23,247 nt of DNA from Actinomycetales bacterium (GCA_012514545.1 JAAZAC010000117.1:1-23247); one strand, 5' to 3'. Positions 14,203 to 23,247 are shown, counted from the first letter of the stretch. Notes: generated by a model not told the origin, from the letters alone. Numbers and translations: made by a program.

Positions 14203-17200
14203 TCAGGCGTCGGCGGCCACGTGCCCGAAGCGGTGCCGGGTGCGGCTCACCGACTGCTCGCGCAGCACCGTCAACAGCTCGCGCCGCCCGCTCGCGAGCA
14301 CCGGCCCGTCGAGGAGGGTGACCTCGCCCACGCGGCGGCGGGCGGCGGCCGCGAGCCCCGGGCACGACCCGATGGCGCGGACCCGCCCGGTGACCTCGCC
14401 GCCCGCCACGCGGGCGGCGAACGCCTCGTGCGGCTCCGAGGTCGACCGGGAGACCGTCGCCGGGACGCCGACGAGCTCCGCGGCGGCGAGGACGCGCGCG
14501 ACCTCGCGCTCCCGCGCGCCGTCGCCCACCCGCACGGTGAGGTGGGGCACCGGCCGGTAGCGCAGCACGTTCCGCTCCGCGCGCAGGCCGGACGGGTCGT
14601 GCTCGCGGCCGAGCTCGGCCGCCCACACGCGCCGGTCGTCGGCGCGCGCCCAGGCCAGCCAGGCGTCGTCGTCGGCGGGTACGTCGGGCGCGTCGGCCCA
14701 ACGGCCGAGCTGCGCGACGTAGTTCGGGCCGCCCGCCTTGGCGCCCGGCCCGACGACCGACGCCTTCCAGCCGCCGAACGGCTGCCGCCGCACGACCGCG
14801 CCGGTGGTGTGCCGGTTGACGTAGGCGTTGCCGACCTCGACGTGGTCGAGCCAGTACGCGATCTCGTCCTCGTCGAGCGAGTGCAGCCCGCCGGTGAGGC
14901 CGAACGGGACGGCGTTCTGCCAGGCCACGGCCTCCTCGAGCGTGCGGGCGCGCATGACGCCGAGCACGGGCCCGAAGCACTCGGTCGTGTGGAAGAAGGA
15001 CCCCGGCGCGACCCCGTGCTTGACGCCCGGCGTCCACGCCCGCCCCTCCGGGTCGAGGCGGCGGGGTCGCACGAGCCACTCCTCGCCCGGTTCCAGGGTG
15101 GTCAGGGCCCGCAGGAGCTTGCCCGACGCCGGCTCCACCAGCGGGCCCATCATCGTGCCGAGCGAGGTGGCCGGGCCGACCTCGAGGCTCGCGACCGCGT
15201 CGGAGAGCTGGCGCCGGAAGCGCCAGGACTGCCCCACGGAGCCGACGAGGATGAGGAGCGAGGCCGCCGAGCACTTCTGGCCGGCGTGCCCGAAGGCCGA
15301 GCGCACGGCGTCGGCCACCGCGAGGTCGAGGTCGGCGGAGGGGGTGACGACGAGGGAGTTCTTGCCCGAGGTCTCGGCGAGCACCTCGAGGTCGTCGCGC
15401 CAGCCGGCGAACAGCGCGGCGGTCTCGATCGAGCCCGTGAGCAGCACGCGGGCGACGGCCGGGTGGCTGACGAGGCGCCGGCCCACCTCGTCCTCGGGCG
15501 CGGTGACCACCTGCAGGACGTCGGCCGGGACGCCCTCCTCGGCGAGCGCGGCCTGCACGGCCGCGAACGCGACCGCCGCGCACCGCGGCGTCTGCGGCGC
15601 GGGCTTGGCGAGCACCGGCGAGCCCGCCGCGAGGGCGGCGAGCACGGAGCCCACGGGGATGGCGACGGGGAAGTTCCAGGGCGGCGTCACCACCGTGACG
15701 CCGTGCGGGCGGAAGACCGCGCCCGGCACGGCGCCGTCGGCGAGGTCGAGCGTGCGCTCGGCGTAGTACCGCGCGAAGTCGACGGCCTCGCTCACCTCGG
15801 GGTCGCCCTCGGCGACGGTCTTGCCCGCCTCCTGGGCCATGACGGCGAGGAGGTCCGCGCGGCGCGCCTCGAGGTGGTGGGCGGCCCGGCGGAGCACGCG
15901 GGCGCGCTCGGTGGGCGGCCGCCCCGCCCAGGCGGCCGCGACGGCCACGGCCCGCGCGACGGCGTCGTCCACCTCCCAGACCGAGCGGAGCGGGCGGGGG
16001 CCGGCCACCTCGACGGTCCGGGCGAGGGCCTCGGCCGCCCAGGCGTGCGCGGCAGGGTCGGCTGGGTCGGTGTCGGGGGCGTTGGCGAACCCGTCGGGGT
16101 CGAACGGGCGGCGGGCCCGGCGCCGCGGCGTGGCGGAGACGTCACGCGCGTCGCGCACGGAGGCGCGGAACGCCTCCTCGTGGGCGTCGAGGGCGTCCGG
16201 GTCGCCCGCCAGGAGCGCCCGGACGACGTTCTGCTCGGCCGCGATCTCCTCGAGGCGGCGCACGAGGTAGGCGATCGCGACGTCCGCGTCCTGGCGCGCC
16301 ACGACGGGCGTGTAGAGCCGCACGGCCCCGACGTCGCGCAGCACCGCGCGGGCCTGCGCGGGCGCCATGCCGAGCAGCATCTCGACGGTCATGGCGTCCG
16401 TCACGCCGCGGTCGGTGGCCAGGACGTGTGCGAGGGCGACGTGGAAGAGGTTGTGGCTCGCGACCGCCACGCGCACCGCGCGGGTGCGCCGCGGGTCGAG
16501 CGCCCGGTCGAGGAGGCGCACGAAGGACGCGTCGGTCTCGGCCTTCGTCGCGTACGGCGCGGGCTCCCACCCGTGCAGCTCCGCCTCGACGTGCTCCATG
16601 GGCAGGTTCGCGCCCTTGACGAGGCGGACGGTGACGGGCGTCCCGCCGGCCCGCACGCGCCGTCGGGCCGCGGCGGTGATGTCGTCGAGCACGTCGAGCG
16701 CGTCGGGCAGGTAGGCCTGCAGCGCGATGCCGAGGCGCGCGTCCCGCAGCAGGCGGTGCGCCATGAGGCCCTTGAACGCCTCCACGGTGATGTGGAGGTG
16801 CTGGTACTCCTCCATGTCGACCGTCACCGCCGTGCCGTGCCGGGTCGCGGACGTCGCGAGCACGTGCAGGCGCCGCCGCACCCGCTCGGCGTCCGTGTCC
16901 AGCGCCCAGGGGCTGAGCCGGCTCGCCACCGCGGACACCTTGACCGAGACGTGGTCGACGTCGGGCCGCGCGGCGAGGAACTGGATGCGCTGCAGCCGCC
17001 GGACGGCCTCGCCCTCGCCGAGCACGGCCTCGCCGAGGAGGTTGACGTTCGTGGCGAAGCCCTGGCGGTGGACCGCCGCGAGGTGGGCGCCGAGGCCCGG
17101 CCCGGCGTCGGCGACGAGGTGACCGACGAGGCGCCGCAGCCGGGCGCGCGCGGCCGGCACGACGACGTCGGGCGCCAGGGGGGCGGCCAGCGTGCCCAGG

Positions 17201-17472
17201 CGGAGCAGCGCGCGGTCGGCCGGGCCCAGCGCGCCGGCGACGGCGCCGACCCGGCCGCGCAGGGCGGCGAGCTCGCGCGCGGCCACGTGCCGGTCCTCCG
17301 GGCGGACGACCCGGTCGACGAACCGGACGGCGAGCTCGAGGCCCGCGGGATCGGCGACGAGGGCGGCGAGGCGAGCGCTGGCCCGGTCCGTCCCGGTGGC
17401 GGCGGCCCAGCGGCGGGCGAGGGCGGCCGCCGTGTCGACGGCCGCGGCGGAGGTGCTCCCGACCAGTGTCAT
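14203..17472 (-). CDS. putA: Bifunctional proline dehydrogenase / delta-1-pyrroline-5-carboxylate dehydrogenase
   Basis: Oxidises proline to glutamate in two steps: an FAD-dependent PRODH barrel, then an NAD+-dependent aldehyde dehydrogenase. I chose ATG 17472, giving 1089 residues. The open frame extends further upstream, but that part is the complement of pyrR and shows no PutA sequence. GTG 17478 is an alternative. The PRODH part (about 130-420) has SVKVSAV, VDMEEYQHLHITVEAFKG, RLVKGANLPMEHVEAELHGW and LYTPVVARQD. The ALDH part (about 500-930) has TPPWNFPVAIP, E700 in AETSGKN, the nucleophile C734 in GQKCSA and TECFGPVLGV. A C-terminal extension of about 130 residues follows. There is no N-terminal ribbon-helix-helix domain, so unlike E. 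coli PutA it cannot be its own repressor by that route. It is transcribed divergently from pyrR. Confidence 0.95.
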   Translation of the reverse strand: MTLVGSTSAAAVDTAAALARRWAAATGTDRASARLAALVADPAGLELAVRFVDRVVRPEDRHVAARELAALRGRVGAVAGALGPADRALLRLGTLAAPLAPDVVVPAARARLRRLVGHLVADAGPGLGAHLAAVHRQGFATNVNLLGEAVLGEGEAVRRLQRIQFLAARPDVDHVSVKVSAVASRLSPWALDTDAERVRRRLHVLATSATRHGTAVTVDMEEYQHLHITVEAFKGLMAHRLLRDARLGIALQAYLPDALDVLDDITAAARRRVRAGGTPVTVRLVKGANLPMEHVEAELHGWEPAPYATKAETDASFVRLLDRALDPRRTRAVRVAVASHNLFHVALAHVLATDRGVTDAMTVEMLLGMAPAQARAVLRDVGAVRLYTPVVARQDADVAIAYLVRRLEEIAAEQNVVRALLAGDPDALDAHEEAFRASVRDARDVSATPRRRARRPFDPDGFANAPDTDPADPAAHAWAAEALARTVEVAGPRPLRSVWEVDDAVARAVAVAAAWAGRPPTERARVLRRAAHHLEARRADLLAVMAQEAGKTVAEGDPEVSEAVDFARYYAERTLDLADGAVPGAVFRPHGVTVVTPPWNFPVAIPVGSVLAALAAGSPVLAKPAPQTPRCAAVAFAAVQAALAEEGVPADVLQVVTAPEDEVGRRLVSHPAVARVLLTGSIETAALFAGWRDDLEVLAETSGKNSLVVTPSADLDLAVADAVRSAFGHAGQKCSAASLLILVGSVGQSWRFRRQLSDAVASLEVGPATSLGTMMGPLVEPASGKLLRALTTLEPGEEWLVRPRRLDPEGRAWTPGVKHGVAPGSFFHTTECFGPVLGVMRARTLEEAVAWQNAVPFGLTGGLHSLDEDEIAYWLDHVEVGNAYVNRHTTGAVVRRQPFGGWKASVVGPGAKAGGPNYVAQLGRWADAPDVPADDDAWLAWARADDRRVWAAELGREHDPSGLRAERNVLRYRPVPHLTVRVGDGAREREVARVLAAAELVGVPATVSRSTSEPHEAFAARVAGGEVTGRVRAIGSCPGLAAAARRRVGEVTLLDGPVLASGRRELLTVLREQSVSRTRHRFGHVAADA

Positions 17473-17487
17473 GTCCACATGCTGGTC
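17461..17487. promoter_or_regulatory. Dyad symmetry over the putA start codon, possible operator
   Basis: CATGT-CC-ACATG (17470-17481) is a perfect short dyad that contains the putA ATG. It is flanked by GACCAG (17461-17466) and CTGGTC (17482-17487), which are complementary but off centre by three bases. It could be a repressor site for putA. Part of it is constrained by coding, so chance is possible. Confidence 0.3.
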
Positions 17488-17537
17488 GGACGGCGGGGCG
17501 GGCGCACGCCGACGCGGCCGGGATCCGCGCGCGGCAG

Positions 17538-17543
17538 TAGGGT
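17538..17543 (+). promoter_or_regulatory. Putative -10 element of the pyr operon
   Basis: TAGGGT matches TAnnnT and lies about 60 bases before pyrR. A start near 17550 would give a leader of about 50 bases that just includes the PyrR-binding hairpin. No clear -35 is seen. Confidence 0.45.
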
Positions 17544-17553
17544 GCTCGGGACA

Positions 17554-17595
17554 GACGTCCTTTAACTCCCGTCCCGTGAGGCGGGGAAGGAGGTC
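17554..17595 (+). promoter_or_regulatory. PyrR-binding RNA hairpin that sequesters the pyrR ribosome site
   Basis: GTCCCGTGAGGC (17571-17582) matches the PyrR binding loop of Bacillus pyr leaders (GUCCAGAGAGGC) at 10 of 12 bases. Pairs are G-C, U-G and C-G around the six-base loop CCGUGA. Below it, CCC (17568-17570) pairs with GGG (17583-17585). Then TCCTT (17558-17562) pairs with AAGGA (17587-17591), and GAC (17554-17556) with GTC (17593-17595). The 5' side has a TAACT bulge. The lower stem covers the Shine-Dalgarno AAGGAGG (17587-17593). This fits PyrR-dependent translational repression, as described for Mycobacterium smegmatis. Confidence 0.8.
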
Positions 17596-17598
17596 CCG

Positions 17599-18225
17599 AT
17601 GGCGCACGCCACGGACGACGCACGTCCCGACCGCTCCGCCGACGCCGAGGTCCTCAGCACGGAGGTCCTCACGGCCGGCGACATCTCCCGGGCGCTCACC
17701 CGCATTGCGCACGAGGTCCTCGAGCGCAACAAGGGCGCCGCCGACCTCGTCGTGCTCGGCATCCCGACGCGCGGGCTGCCGCTGGCGCGGCGGCTCGCCC
17801 AGCGCATCGCCGACGTCGAGGGCGTCGACGCCGACCGGCTGGCCGGCTCGCTCGACGTGACGATGTACCGCGACGACCTGCGCCGGCACCCGACGCGCCC
17901 GATCGGGCGCACCGAGCTGCCGGACGGGCGCGACGACCTCGACGACGCCGTCGTCGTCCTCGTCGACGACGTCCTGTTCTCCGGGCGGACGATCCGGGCC
18001 GCGCTCGACGCCGTGGCCGACCTCGGCCGCCCGCGGCTCGTCCAGCTCGCCGTGCTCGTCGACCGGGGCCACCGCGAGCTGCCGATCCGCGCGGACTACG
18101 TCGGCAAGAACCTGCCCACGGCCCTCGGCGAGAGCGTCCGGGTGCGCCTGGTGGAGGTGGACGGCGAGGACGGCGTCCGCATCGAGCGGCCCGCCCCGGC
18201 GGCCGGGCAGGGGGGCGCCCGATGA
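17599..18225 (+). CDS. pyrR: Pyrimidine operon regulator PyrR (uracil phosphoribosyltransferase family)
   Basis: A 208-residue RNA-binding regulator of the phosphoribosyltransferase fold. It binds pyr mRNA when UMP is high and usually has some uracil phosphoribosyltransferase activity. The PRPP signature VVLVDDVLFSGRT lies at 119-131. Other family blocks are LVVLGIPTRGLPLA (50-63), LDVTMYRDDL (85-94), LAVLVDRGHRELPIRADYVGKN (150-171). It has an N-terminal extension of about 20 charged residues before LTAGDISRALTRIAHEV. ATG 17599 has the very strong AAGGAGG five bases upstream, the same bases predicted to be paired in the leader hairpin. The pyrB start overlaps its stop (ATGA), so repression here would carry through the operon by coupling. 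Confidence 0.96.
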   Translation: MAHATDDARPDRSADAEVLSTEVLTAGDISRALTRIAHEVLERNKGAADLVVLGIPTRGLPLARRLAQRIADVEGVDADRLAGSLDVTMYRDDLRRHPTRPIGRTELPDGRDDLDDAVVVLVDDVLFSGRTIRAALDAVADLGRPRLVQLAVLVDRGHRELPIRADYVGKNLPTALGESVRVRLVEVDGEDGVRIERPAPAAGQGGAR

Positions 18226-19214
18226 GGCACCTGCTCAGCGCCGCGGACCTCGACCGGGACGCCGCCGTCGGGCTCCTCGACACCGCCGAGCGGATGGCGG
18301 CCACGCAGGAGCGCGAGATGAAGAAGCTCCCGACGCTGCGGGGGCGCACCGTCGTCAACCTCTTCTTCGAGGACTCCACGCGCACCCGGATCTCGTTCGA
18401 GACCGCGGCGAAGCGGCTCTCGGCGGACGTCATCAACTTCGCGGCCCGGGGCTCGAGCCTGTCGAAGGGGGAGTCGCTCAAGGACACCGCGCTGACCCTG
18501 CAGGCGATGGGCGCCGACGCCGTCGTCATCCGGCACCAGGCCTCCGGCGCGCCGTACCGGCTGGCGCACGCCGGCTGGCTGGCCTCGGCGGTCGTCAACG
18601 CGGGCGACGGGACCCACCAGCACCCGACCCAGGCCCTGCTCGACGCGTTCACGCTGCGGCGCCACCTCGTCGCCGCGGGGGACGCCGGGCTGGGGCGGGA
18701 CCTCGCCGGGCTGCACGTGGCGATCGTCGGCGACGTGCTGCACTCCCGCGTGGCCCGGTCGAACGTGGACCTGCTGCACACGCTCGGGGCGCGCGTCACG
18801 CTCGTCGCGCCCCCGACCCTGCTGCCGGTCGGCGTCGAGGCGTGGGCGTGCGCGACGTCGTACCACCTCGACGAGGTGATCGCCGAGGGGCGCCCGGACG
18901 CGATCATGATGCTCCGCGTCCAGCGGGAGCGGATGGGCGCCGGCGTGCCCGCGAACGGCGCCCCCGTCGCGACGGGCTTCTTCCCGAGCCCGCTCGAGTA
19001 CACCCGGGCGTACGGCCTCGACGCCCGGCGGCTCGCGATGCTGCCCGAGCACGCGATCGTCATGCACCCGGGGCCGATGAACCGGGGCCTGGAGATCTCC
19101 GCGGATGCCGCGGACTCGCCGCGGGCGGTGATCGTCGAGCAGGTCGCCAACGGCGTCGCGATCCGGATGGCCGTGCTGTACCGGCTGCTCGCCGGGGAGA
19201 GGGAGGCGTTCTGA
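18222..19214 (+). CDS. pyrB: Aspartate carbamoyltransferase catalytic subunit
   Basis: Joins carbamoyl phosphate and aspartate to form N-carbamoyl-aspartate. The 330-residue protein has the carbamoyl-phosphate site FFEDSTRTRISFE (48-60, STRTR at 52-56), the KGESLKDT loop (82-89), HQHPTQ (132-137) and a C-terminal MHPGPMNRGLEI. This is full length and complete. There is no pyrI regulatory-chain gene nearby, so control is likely at expression level through PyrR. The ATG overlaps the pyrR stop by 4 bases; the stop shares one base with pyrC. Confidence 0.97.
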   Translation: MRHLLSAADLDRDAAVGLLDTAERMAATQEREMKKLPTLRGRTVVNLFFEDSTRTRISFETAAKRLSADVINFAARGSSLSKGESLKDTALTLQAMGADAVVIRHQASGAPYRLAHAGWLASAVVNAGDGTHQHPTQALLDAFTLRRHLVAAGDAGLGRDLAGLHVAIVGDVLHSRVARSNVDLLHTLGARVTLVAPPTLLPVGVEAWACATSYHLDEVIAEGRPDAIMMLRVQRERMGAGVPANGAPVATGFFPSPLEYTRAYGLDARRLAMLPEHAIVMHPGPMNRGLEISADAADSPRAVIVEQVANGVAIRMAVLYRLLAGEREAF

Positions 19215-20587
19215 TGGGCCGTCCGACGGATGCCACGACCGGGCCCACGGCGGGGCCCACGACCGGGCCGACCGGCCGCTACCTCCTGCGCGGCGTCGCG
19301 CCGCTCGGCGGGCCGCGCACCGACGTGCTCGTCGCCGACGGGCGCGTCGCGGCGGTGGGCGCCGAGGCGACCGGTGCGCGGGCGACGGTCGTCGACGCGG
19401 ACGGGCTGGTGGCGCTGCCCGGCCTCGTCGACCTGCACACGCACCTGCGCGAGCCCGGCCGCGAGGACGCCGAGACCGTCGAGTCCGGCACCCGCGCCGC
19501 GGCGCTGGGCGGCTACACGGCCGTGCACGCCATGGCGAACACGTCCCCGGTGGCGGACACGGCCGGCGTCGTCGAGCAGGTCTGGCGGCTCGGCCGCGAC
19601 GCCGGCTGGTGCGACGTGCACCCCGTCGGCGCGGTGAGCGTGGGCCTCGCGGGCACGCAGCTCGCGGAGCTCGGCGCGATGGCGCACTCGGCCGCCCGCG
19701 TGCGGGTGTTCTCCGACGACGGCATGTGCGTGCACGACCCGGTGCTCATGCGCCGCGCGCTGGAGTACGTCAAGGCGTTCGACGGCGTCGTCGCGCAGCA
19801 CGCCCAGGAGCCGCGCCTGACGGCCGGGGCGCAGATGCACGAGGGCGTCGTCTCGGCGGAGGTGGGCCTGCCGGGCTGGCCGGCCGTGGCGGAGGAGGCG
19901 ATCATCGCCCGCGACGTGCTGCTCGCCCAGCACGTCGGCTCGCGCCTGCACGTGCTGCACGTGTCGACCGCGGGCTCGGTGGACCTCATCCGGTGGGCGA
20001 AGTCGCGCGGCATCGCCGTGACCGCCGAGGCCACCCCGCACCACCTCATGCTCACCGACGAGCTCGCGCGCACGTACGACCCGGTCTACAAGGTCAACCC
20101 GCCGCTGCGCACCGCCGAGGACGCCGAGGCGCTGCGCGCCGGCCTCGCCGACGGCACGATCGACACGGTGGGCACCGACCACGCGCCGCACACGCGCGAG
20201 GACAAGGACTGCGAGTGGGCCGCGGGCGCGTTCGGCATGCTCGGGCTGGAGACGGCGTTCGCCGTCGTGCACACGCTCATGGTGGCGACGGGTCGGATGA
20301 CGTGGGCGGACCTGGCGCGCGTCATGTCGGTCGCCCCCGCGCGCATCGGGCGCGTGGACGCAGGTCCGGGCGCGCAGGGCCGCCCGATCGCCGTGGGCGA
20401 GCCGGCGAACCTCGCGCTCGTCGACCCCGCGGCGCGGTGGACCGTCGACCCGGCGAGCCTCGCCAGCCTGGCCCGGAACACGCCGTACGCGGGCCGCGAG
20501 CTGACGGGCCGCGTCGTGGCGACGTTCCTGCGGGGACGGCCCACCGTGCTCGACGGGCGCGCGGTGCCCCCGGGGGCGGCGTCGTGA
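19214..20587 (+). CDS. pyrC: Dihydroorotase, class I
   Basis: Cyclises carbamoyl-aspartate to dihydroorotate with zinc. The 457-residue amidohydrolase shows DLHTHLREPG (73-82, zinc ligands H75 and H77), HAMANTSP, FSDDG (D168 where class I enzymes have a bridging aspartate), QHAQE (H196), HVLHVSTA (H249), TAEATPHHL and GTDHAPH (D322). ATG 19214 shares a base with the pyrB stop and has GAGAGGGAGG upstream. The first 21 residues are a threonine/glycine/proline repeat (TTGPTAGPTTGPTG) absent from most relatives. The family core begins at GRYLLRGV. The stop overlaps the next start (GTGA). Confidence 0.97.
   Translation: MGRPTDATTGPTAGPTTGPTGRYLLRGVAPLGGPRTDVLVADGRVAAVGAEATGARATVVDADGLVALPGLVDLHTHLREPGREDAETVESGTRAAALGGYTAVHAMANTSPVADTAGVVEQVWRLGRDAGWCDVHPVGAVSVGLAGTQLAELGAMAHSAARVRVFSDDGMCVHDPVLMRRALEYVKAFDGVVAQHAQEPRLTAGAQMHEGVVSAEVGLPGWPAVAEEAIIARDVLLAQHVGSRLHVLHVSTAGSVDLIRWAKSRGIAVTAEATPHHLMLTDELARTYDPVYKVNPPLRTAEDAEALRAGLADGTIDTVGTDHAPHTREDKDCEWAAGAFGMLGLETAFAVVHTLMVATGRMTWADLARVMSVAPARIGRVDAGPGAQGRPIAVGEPANLALVDPAARWTVDPASLASLARNTPYAGRELTGRVVATFLRGRPTVLDGRAVPPGAAS
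19238..19273 (+). repeat. Three imperfect 12-base tandem units in the pyrC N-terminus
   Basis: ACCGGGCCCACG (19238-19249), GCGGGGCCCACG (19250-19261) and ACCGGGCCGACC (19262-19273) differ at a few bases. They encode a TGP-type repeat before the dihydroorotase core. Repeat number could vary between strains without harming the enzyme. Confidence 0.55.
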
Positions 20588-21096
20588 GCGAGGGCCTGGG
20601 GGTCGCGCTCCTGGCCCTCGTCGTCGTCGCGCTGCTCGGCGCGATGTGGGTGGGCTGGCGGCGGCGGTCCGCGCGCGCGATCGCCGCGCTGCCCGCGCTG
20701 CCCGCCGTGCCCGCCCTCGGCGCACCCCGTCTCGGGCCGGTGCCCGTGGCGTACGTCGCAACCGCCGTCGTGGGCCGCACCCTCGGCCGCGTGGCCGCGC
20801 ACGGCCTCGCCGTCCGCGCGCCGGGGGAGGCCGAGGTGCACGACGCCGGCCTCCTCCTGCGCCGCGCGGGCGCCGCCGACCTGTTCGTCCCCGCCGCGGA
20901 CCTCGAGGCGGTCGGGCCCGCCCGCGCACTGGCCGGCACGGCCGTGGGCGTGGACCGCCTCGTCGTGGTGCGGTGGCGGTGCGGGACGATGACACTCGAC
21001 ACCGGCGTGCTGCCCCGGCACGCGGCGGACCGCGCCGCGCTCACCGAGGCCGTGCGCGCGCTCGTCCCCACGCCGACCGACGGGAGTCCCGCATGA
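20584..21096 (+). CDS. Small membrane-anchored protein between pyrC and carA (Rv1382-like position)
   Basis: A 170-residue protein starting at GTG 20584, overlapping the pyrC stop by 4 bases; its stop overlaps carA by 4. One N-terminal helix (about 5-24) is followed by WRRRS, which suggests a cytoplasmic C-terminal part. That part is alanine/proline-rich at first, then a compact beta-rich domain (about 55-160) with DLFVPAADLEAVGPARA and LVVVRWRCGTMTLDTGVLP. The latter looks like a PH-like barrel, by inference. Many actinobacteria have a membrane protein of this size at the same place, for example Rv1382 in M. tuberculosis between pyrC and carA. Function is unknown. Tight coupling on both sides suggests it belongs to the operon rather than being a chance insertion. 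Confidence 0.8.
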   Translation: MSEGLGVALLALVVVALLGAMWVGWRRRSARAIAALPALPAVPALGAPRLGPVPVAYVATAVVGRTLGRVAAHGLAVRAPGEAEVHDAGLLLRRAGAADLFVPAADLEAVGPARALAGTAVGVDRLVVVRWRCGTMTLDTGVLPRHAADRAALTEAVRALVPTPTDGSPA

Positions 21097-22275
21097 GTGC
21101 ACCCGAGGCGGTCCTCGTCCTCGAGGACGGCCGGACGTTCACCGGGCGCGCGTTCGGCGCGACCGGCGCGACCGTCGGCGAGATCGTCTTCAACACCGGG
21201 ATGACCGGCTACCAGGAGACGCTGACCGACCCGTCGTACCACCGGCAGATCGTCGTCATGACGGCGCCGCACATCGGCAACACCGGGGTCAACGACGAGG
21301 ACCCGGAGTCGGCGCGGATCTGGGTGGCGGGCTTCGTCGTCCGCGACCCGGCGGTCCGGCCGTCGAGCTGGCGCGCCCGCCGCGGCCTCACGGAGGAGCT
21401 CGAGGCGCAGGGCGTCGTCGGCATCAGCGAGATCGACACCCGGGCGCTGACCCGCCACCTGCGCGAGCGCGGCGTCATGCGGGCGGGCATCTTCTCCGGC
21501 GCCGGCCTCGTCGACGAGTCCGGGCGGCGCCGCACGGACCAGGACCTGCTCGACGTCGTCGTGGCCGCCCCGCCCATGGCCGGGGCCGACCTCGCGCGCG
21601 AGGTGTCCGCCGCCCGGCCGTACACGGTCGAGCCGCTGCGCGGGCCGGCGAGCCCGGCCGAGCCGGTCGCGACGGTCGTGGCCGTCGACCTCGGCATCAA
21701 GTCGATGACCCCGCACCGGCTCGCCGAGCGCGGCGTGCGCACGCACGTCGTCCCCGCGACCGTGACGGTCGAGGAGCTGCTGGCCCTCGAGCCGGACGGG
21801 GTGTTCTTCTCCAACGGGCCGGGGGACCCCGCCGCGGCCGTGCACGAGGTGGAGCTGCTGCGCGAGGTGCTCGACCGCCGGATCCCGTTCTTCGGCATCT
21901 GCTACGGCAACCAGATCCTCGGCCGGGCCCTGGGCTTCGGCACGTACAAGCTCGCCTACGGGCACCGCGGCGTGAACCAGCCCGTCATGGACCGGCGGAC
22001 CCGCCGGGTCGAGATCACCGCGCACAACCACGGGTTCGCCGTCGACGCGCCGACCGAGGGGGACGTCGTCGCCCCCTACGACGGCGGCCGGTACGGCCGG
22101 GTGCGCGTCTCCCACGTCTCGCTCAACGACGGGGTCGTCGAGGGGATCGAGTGCCTCGACCTGCCCGCGTTCTCCGTCCAGTACCACCCGGAGGCGGCCG
22201 CCGGCCCGCACGACGCCGGCTACCTGTTCGACAGGTTCGTCGAGCTCATCACGACCGCCCACGCGAAGGAGCCCG

Positions 22276-22292
<17 letters not shown>
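21093..22292 (+). CDS. carA: Carbamoyl-phosphate synthase small subunit (glutaminase)
   Basis: Hydrolyses glutamine and channels ammonia to CarB. The 399-residue protein has the N-terminal small-subunit domain (VGEIVFNTGMTGYQETLTDPSY, GISEIDTRALTRHLRERG). It also has a class I glutamine amidotransferase domain with FFSNGPGDP, the nucleophile C270 in GICYGNQ, and H365/E367 in YHPEAAAGPHD. GNQ instead of GHQ after the cysteine is, to my knowledge, common in actinobacterial CarA. ATG 21093 overlaps the previous stop (ATGA). carB starts inside its 3' end with a 17-base overlap. Confidence 0.97.

Positions 22293-23247
<955 letters not shown>

Noticed and set aside
17473..18072. Upstream extension of the putA frame by 200 codons
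   Set aside because: It is antisense to pyrR and its leader hairpin, and shows no ribbon-helix-helix or other PutA sequence. The PutA-like sequence begins at ATG 17472.
21900..21908. CarA GICYGNQ instead of the textbook GHQ, possible loss of function
   Set aside because: The nucleophilic cysteine, downstream histidine and glutamate are all present, and the Asn variant is common in actinobacterial CarA as far as I recall.

Overview
This is a very GC-rich, gene-dense stretch of a chromosome. GTG starts, 1 to 17 base gene overlaps, leaderless-looking promoters and the order aro - efp - nusB - pyrR - pyrB - pyrC - carA - carB all point to a Gram-positive actinobacterium. Gene content and codon use suggest Micrococcales, perhaps near Cellulomonadaceae; that placement is inference from style, not from a marker gene. 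I see no insertion sequences, phage genes, CRISPR arrays, rRNA or tRNA. No gap between genes exceeds about 130 bases.

Left part (1-6090): the end of a type IV pilus locus. It holds a prepilin cut by the window edge, a large PilX-like minor pilin, the prepilin peptidase PilD, and the inner platform genes pilM, pilN and pilO. There is no outer-membrane secretin (PilQ) or PilP, as expected for a monoderm. A perfect 15-bp hairpin closes the block.

Middle (6187-11739): shikimate genes aroC-aroK-aroB-aroQ lead to chorismate. A two-gene SatD-like regulator/membrane protein unit follows, with its own palindromic promoter, and then efp and nusB. pilMNO next to aroK-aroB repeats an arrangement known from Gammaproteobacteria.

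Minus-strand block (11785-17472): a membrane GGDEF-EAL protein whose EAL site is intact but whose GGDEF site is degenerate, and a bifunctional proline catabolic enzyme, PutA. These two sit between nusB and pyrR, where Streptomyces carries bldD.

Right part (17599-23247): the pyrimidine operon pyrR-pyrB-pyrC-(small membrane protein)-carA-carB. carB runs off the window. The leader before pyrR contains a PyrR-binding-loop sequence placed so that its lower stem would bury the pyrR Shine-Dalgarno, which suggests translational repression by PyrR.

The most interesting signal is a pair of CTCA-N18-CCGATAG elements with identical spacing, resembling sigma-28 (FliA/WhiG) promoters. One lies before pilM and the other at the start of the GGDEF-EAL gene. 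They suggest that pilus assembly and cyclic-di-GMP turnover share one motility sigma factor.
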